Positions 60,874 through 64,000 of a stretch of 64,000 nt of DNA are shown here, in pieces. Made by a program: the position numbers and the translations under genes. Below the pieces are notes generated by a model, which ran no database searches, had not been told where the DNA came from, and saw only the letters and a program-made list of their open reading frames with translations. The DNA lies in NCBI GenBank assembly GCA_963791945.1, contig CAWBUD010000004.1, positions 1 through 64,000 of the forward strand. The letters are read 5' to 3'. This DNA comes from PALSA-1003 sp963791945. GTDB lineage: Bacteria > Pseudomonadota > Gammaproteobacteria > Burkholderiales > Casimicrobiaceae. Within the stretch, counting starts at the first letter, position 1. The number at the start of each line of letters is the position of its first letter.

Positions 60874-61731
60874 TCAGTCATCATGTGCCCCCTGCACCAC
60901 GTCGACGTTGTCGATCAGGCGCGTGGTGCCGAGCATCGCCGCGCCGAGCACGATCAGCAGGTTCGGGTGGTCGTAGCCTTCCGGGTGCGGAATGCGCAGA
61001 GCGAGCCCGTGGCGGATCGCGACGTAGTCGACCTTCCAGCCGTTCTTCGCGAGCTCCGCGCGCGCGGCCGCCTCGAGGTTGGCGTAATCGTGACGTCCGG
61101 CGACGATCTGGTCGGCGACCCACGAAAGCGTCCGATACAGCCGCGGGGCCTCCTCGCGTTCCGAGGGCGAAAGGTAGCTGTTGCGCGACGCGAGCGCGAG
61201 ACCATCGGCGGCGCGAACCGTCTCCGCGGGAACGATGCGGATCGGCAGGTTGAATTGCTGCACCATGCCCCGGACGATCTTGAGCTGCTGCCGGTCCTTC
61301 TTGCCGAACACGGCGACGTCCGGTCGGACGAGATTGAAGAGCTTCAGCACGACGGTGCAGACGCCGTGGAAGAATCCCGGACGCGAGGCGCCCTCCAGCT
61401 CCTCGGAGAGCGGGGGAGGAATGACCCGGTACACCTGCGGCGTCGGATACATCTCCTGCTCCTGCGGAGCGAACAGCGCATCGACGCCGAGCTTCGTCAG
61501 CGCGGCGCAATCGGCCTCGAACGTGCGCGGATAGCGGTCGAAGTCCTCGTTCGGCCCGAACTGCAGCCGGTTCACGAAGATGCTGGCGACGACGTTGTCG
61601 CCGTGCTCGCGGGCGATGCGCATGAGCTGCAGGTGTCCTTCGTGCAGGTTGCCCATCGTCGGCACGAAAGCCACCTTGCCCCTTCCGGCCAGACGAGCGT
61701 GCAGGTCCGCCGCGGTGGTTACGATGTCCAT
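60874..61731 (-). CDS. panC: Pantothenate synthetase
   Basis: A 285-residue enzyme, the usual length. It joins pantoate and beta-alanine with ATP to give pantothenate, the last step before coenzyme A synthesis. The nucleotide-binding motif is PTMGNLHEGHLQLM. SIFVNRLQFGPNEDFDRYPR and DVAVFGKKDRQQLKIV are family blocks, and ASRNSYLSPSER is the counterpart of the KMSKS loop. ATG 61731 starts MDIVTTAADLHARL. It is the last gene of the pcnB-folK-kinase-panB-panC run, 40 bases behind panB. Confidence 0.96.
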   Translation of the reverse strand: MDIVTTAADLHARLAGRGKVAFVPTMGNLHEGHLQLMRIAREHGDNVVASIFVNRLQFGPNEDFDRYPRTFEADCAALTKLGVDALFAPQEQEMYPTPQVYRVIPPPLSEELEGASRPGFFHGVCTVVLKLFNLVRPDVAVFGKKDRQQLKIVRGMVQQFNLPIRIVPAETVRAADGLALASRNSYLSPSEREEAPRLYRTLSWVADQIVAGRHDYANLEAAARAELAKNGWKVDYVAIRHGLALRIPHPEGYDHPNLLIVLGAAMLGTTRLIDNVDVVQGAHDD

Positions 61732-61771
61732 GGCTCCGGATGTTCGCGGGCGGCGGTGCGACGCGGGCTCG

Positions 61772-62578
61772 CTAGTAGCAATGTTCGGCGGCGGGGAAGC
61801 TCCCGTCCTTCACCGCTTTGACGTAAGCGGTGACGGCCGCTTCGACGCTGCCGCTTCCGGTCATGAAATTGCGCACGAAACGCGCGGGCTTGCCCGGATA
61901 GATGCCCAGCATATCGTACAGAACGAGCACCTGGCCGCTGCAGAGCGGACCCGCGCCGATCCCGATCGTCGGCACCGAGAGCTCGGCGGTGAGCGTGCCG
62001 GCGAGGGCGGCCGGCACCATCTCGAGCACGAGGAGGTCGGCGCCGGCTGCCGCGAGCGCCTGCGCGTCTTCGCGCAACCCGCGCGCCGAAGCGTCGGTCT
62101 TGCCCTGTGCTTTGTACCCGCCGAGCCGGTGGACGGACTGCGGTTGCAACCCGAGATGGCCGCAGACCGGGATGCCGCGGGCGACGAGAAATTCCACGGT
62201 CGGACCGAGCCAGGCGCCGCCTTCGAGCTTGACCATCTTGGCCCCCGCCGCCATGAGCCGTGCGGCGCTGCCGTAGGCCTGCTCGGGGCTCGCCTGGTAG
62301 CTGCCGAACGACAGGTCGGCGATCACCAGCGCCGAGTACGCGCCCCTCGCGACGCAACGGGTGTGGTAGACCATCTCGTCCAGCGCGACGGGGAGCGTCG
62401 AGGAATGGCCGGCGATGACCATGCCCAGAGAATCGCCGACCAGGAGCACGTCGACGCCTGCCCGATCGAGCAGCGTGGCGAAGCTCGCGTCGTAGCAGGT
62501 CAGCATGGCGATCTTCTCGCCCTGGCGTGCCATCGCGGAGAGCCCGGGCACCGTCCGCGTCGTAATGCCGGCGCTCAT
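61772..62578 (-). CDS. panB: 3-methyl-2-oxobutanoate hydroxymethyltransferase
   Basis: A 268-residue enzyme that transfers a hydroxymethyl group from methylene-tetrahydrofolate to ketoisovalerate, making ketopantoate. LTCYDASFATLLDRAGVDVL and LVGDSLGMVIAGHSSTLPV carry the metal-binding Asp. AGAKMVKLEGG, VPTIGIGAGPLCSGQVLVLY and DMLGIY are family blocks. ATG 62578 gives the usual start; the longer frame upstream overlaps the kinase gene. It begins 7 bases after the kinase stop and precedes panC. Folate-derived substrate links it to folK in the same run. Confidence 0.96.
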   Translation of the reverse strand: MSAGITTRTVPGLSAMARQGEKIAMLTCYDASFATLLDRAGVDVLLVGDSLGMVIAGHSSTLPVALDEMVYHTRCVARGAYSALVIADLSFGSYQASPEQAYGSAARLMAAGAKMVKLEGGAWLGPTVEFLVARGIPVCGHLGLQPQSVHRLGGYKAQGKTDASARGLREDAQALAAAGADLLVLEMVPAALAGTLTAELSVPTIGIGAGPLCSGQVLVLYDMLGIYPGKPARFVRNFMTGSGSVEAAVTAYVKAVKDGSFPAAEHCY

Positions 62579-62585
62579 CGTCTTG

Positions 62586-63227
62586 CTAGGCCGCGAGGTT
62601 GAAGAACTCGCGCCGCCCGCGCATGCCTTCGACACGCGAGACGAGCAACTCGAAGTGCGCGGCATCGTCGACGAAGTTGAGCCGCTCGCTGTTGACGATG
62701 AGAAGCGGCGCATCGTCGTACTGGTAGAAGTAGCGGCTGTACGCGTCGGCGAGTCGCGCGAGATAGACCTCCGAGATGAAGCGCTCGTAGTCGACGCCGC
62801 GACGGTGCACGCGCGCGATCAGCGTGCCCACCGGCGCCTGCAGGTAGATGACCAGATCGGGCGTGGGCGTCTGCGGCTTGAGATGAGCGTAGATCTTCTC
62901 GTAGAGCACGAACTCGTCGTCGCTCAAGTTCATATGCGCGAACAGGGGATCCTTGTCGAGCAGGAAGTCCGCGACCGTCGCCCGGCCGAAGAGGTCGGGC
63001 TGGGTCAGGCCGCGCAACTGATCGACGCGCTGGAACAGGAAGTTGAGCTGGGTGGGCAGCGCGTAGCGCGGCATGTCCGCGTAGAAACGCTCCAGAAACG
63101 GATTGTCCTGCGGAGCCTCGAGCAGCGCATCGGCGTCGAGGTGCCGCGCGAGGGCCTGCGCGAGGCTCGTCTTGCCGGCTCCGATCGGGCCCTCGACGAC
63201 GAGGTAGCGGCACTTGGCGAGCTCCAT
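62586..63227 (-). CDS. Deoxynucleoside/deoxyguanosine kinase family protein
   Basis: A 213-residue P-loop kinase. The Walker A motif is EGPIGAGKTSLAQALARHLD. DNPFLERFYADMPRYALPTQ and QLNFLFQRVDQLRGL form the substrate region. LVIYLQAPVGTLIARVHRRG, with DYERFISEVYLARLADAYSR, is the lid region of the deoxynucleoside kinase family. It would phosphorylate a deoxynucleoside for salvage. In betaproteobacteria this gene regularly sits between folK and panB. It begins 18 bases after the folK stop and ends 7 bases before the panB start. Confidence 0.9.
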   Translation of the reverse strand: MELAKCRYLVVEGPIGAGKTSLAQALARHLDADALLEAPQDNPFLERFYADMPRYALPTQLNFLFQRVDQLRGLTQPDLFGRATVADFLLDKDPLFAHMNLSDDEFVLYEKIYAHLKPQTPTPDLVIYLQAPVGTLIARVHRRGVDYERFISEVYLARLADAYSRYFYQYDDAPLLIVNSERLNFVDDAAHFELLVSRVEGMRGRREFFNLAA

Positions 63228-63245
63228 GGCGATGGGTACGAGAGC

Positions 63246-63755
63246 TTAGCGCCAAACGTGCCGGCGCGTGCGCGCGATGCGCTGGCCGCGCGTGCAGGGC
63301 AGCCAGAGCCGCGCGGCGCCGCGCCCGGGGATCGCGACGGCCGGTGCGATGTCGAGGAGCGGCAGAAGCACGAAGGCGCGCTCGTGCATCCGGGGATGAG
63401 GAACGACGAGTCCGGCCCGCGAAATGCGGCAGCGTCCGTAGAGGAGCAGATCGAGATCGAGCACGCGTGGCGCGTTGCGCGGCTCGCCCGGCAAGCGGCG
63501 CCGGCCGAGACGCCGCTCGATCGCGCGCAGGTGTCGCAGCAGCGCGCGGGGCGCGAGCGCGGTCGATAACAGCGCGACCGCGTTGACGTAGTCGGGCTGG
63601 GGCTCCGAGGAGCCGACGGGCTCGCTCACATAGTTGCCGGAGGCCATGACCAGTCGCGTGCGCGGAAGGCCGGAGAGCGCCAGCAGCGCCCGCGCGATAC
63701 GGCGGCGCGGGTGGGCGAGGTTGCTCCCGAGCCCGACGTAGGCCGGCAAGGCCAT
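63246..63755 (-). CDS. folK: 2-amino-4-hydroxy-6-hydroxymethyldihydropteridine pyrophosphokinase
   Basis: A 169-residue HPPK of the folate pathway that pyrophosphorylates the hydroxymethyl-pterin precursor. The start is MALPAYVGLGSNLAHPRRRI. ASGNYVSEPVGSSEPQPDYV, NAVALLSTALAPRALLRHLR, and the catalytic core RVLDLDLLLYGRCRIS with VPHPRMHERAFVLLPL match the family. ATG 63755 overlaps the pcnB stop by one base (TGATG), which settles the start and couples translation. A basic C-terminal tail (TRGQRIARTRRHVWR) is slightly longer than in E. coli. Confidence 0.95.
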   Translation of the reverse strand: MALPAYVGLGSNLAHPRRRIARALLALSGLPRTRLVMASGNYVSEPVGSSEPQPDYVNAVALLSTALAPRALLRHLRAIERRLGRRRLPGEPRNAPRVLDLDLLLYGRCRISRAGLVVPHPRMHERAFVLLPLLDIAPAVAIPGRGAARLWLPCTRGQRIARTRRHVWR

Positions 63756-64000
63756 CAGTGTTCCGACGACGAAGAAGCGTCGGGATGGCCGTGTTCGGCC
63801 GGGCGCTTGCGGCCCCGGCTGCGCGAGCGGTGACGCTTCTTCTTCGGCCCTTCTTCGGGACGGAGCATCGATTCGCGCTCGGCGGTATCGGCCCGCTGGA
63901 AGCGCTCCCACCAGTCGGCGATCTCGACCGGTATCTCTCCGCTGTGACCCCGCAGCCAGAGGAAGTCGTAGCCCGAGCGGAAGCGAGGGTGCTCGAGGAG
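63755..64000 (-). CDS. pcnB: Poly(A) polymerase, C-terminal end (5' part beyond window)
   Basis: The last 81 codons of a frame that enters from the right edge. LLEHPRFRSGYDFLWLRGHS, then VEIADWWERFQRADTAERES, is the C-terminal region of bacterial PcnB. It is followed by a strongly basic, Arg/Lys-rich tail (KKKRHRSRSRGRKRP) typical of these RNA-binding enzymes. PcnB adds 3' poly(A) tails that mark RNA for decay. The stop overlaps the folK start. The identification rests on the tail and on the conserved gene order pcnB-folK. Confidence 0.85.
   Translation of the reverse strand, partial: LLEHPRFRSGYDFLWLRGHSGEIPVEIADWWERFQRADTAERESMLRPEEGPKKKRHRSRSRGRKRPAEHGHPDASSSSEH

Overview
The window looks like a high-GC betaproteobacterial chromosome, probably Burkholderiales-like. 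The evidence is the pcnB-folK-deoxynucleoside kinase-panB-panC run at the right end, the DnaE-type polymerase, the PEP-CTERM proteins and the REP-like palindromes. There are two zones: a genomic island (1 to about 35.5 kb) and ordinary chromosome (35.5 to 64 kb).

Island, replication and integration core (1-6.6 kb). A tyrosine integrase runs off the left edge with a ribbon-helix-helix gene behind it. Divergent from these are an AlpA-like HTH gene, a primase-like protein with archaeo-eukaryotic primase motifs, and a helicase with four cysteines placed as in XPD/DinG Fe-S helicases. A phage terminase small subunit faces them. This gene set resembles phage satellites (PICI type).

Island, cargo (7-35 kb). 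Gene density is low. The cargo includes PEP-CTERM and other secreted proteins, a STAND-type regulator divergent from a three-gene secreted-protein operon, a thiolase, an osmC-CDF-tauE-fmdE operon, a membrane alpha/beta hydrolase, and insertion sequences (complete IS1182 and IS21, fragments of IS91 and IS630). IS21 abuts a beheaded subtilisin gene. The noncoding gaps carry arrays of a degenerate, strand-symmetric 7-bp unit (GNNC plus 3 bases) and dispersed repeats of about 100 bp. At 35456-35499 lies the 3' part of a tRNA-Thr(TGT) whose upstream half does not pair. This is the expected right attachment scar of an element whose intact tRNA would lie just left of the window.

Chromosome (35.5-64 kb). 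Features in order are small proteins, a lone receiver protein, an SDR, a DUF5648-like secreted protein, an acyl-CoA synthetase, an MFS transporter, a frameshifted secreted protein, and an anti-sigma/subtilisin/outer-membrane-protein cluster. These are followed by dnaE, a hydrolase, DMT transporters, an ABC exporter split by an inverted FimV-like gene, a beta/gamma-crystallin protein and the pcnB-to-panC operon. Two REP-like inverted repeats sit directly behind stop codons here.

The most unusual items are the satellite-like core with its tRNA scar, the 7-bp arrays, the T7 frameshift in a signal peptide, and the anti-sigma factor coupled to a subtilisin with an altered oxyanion residue. No database search was possible; family names rest on motif recognition.
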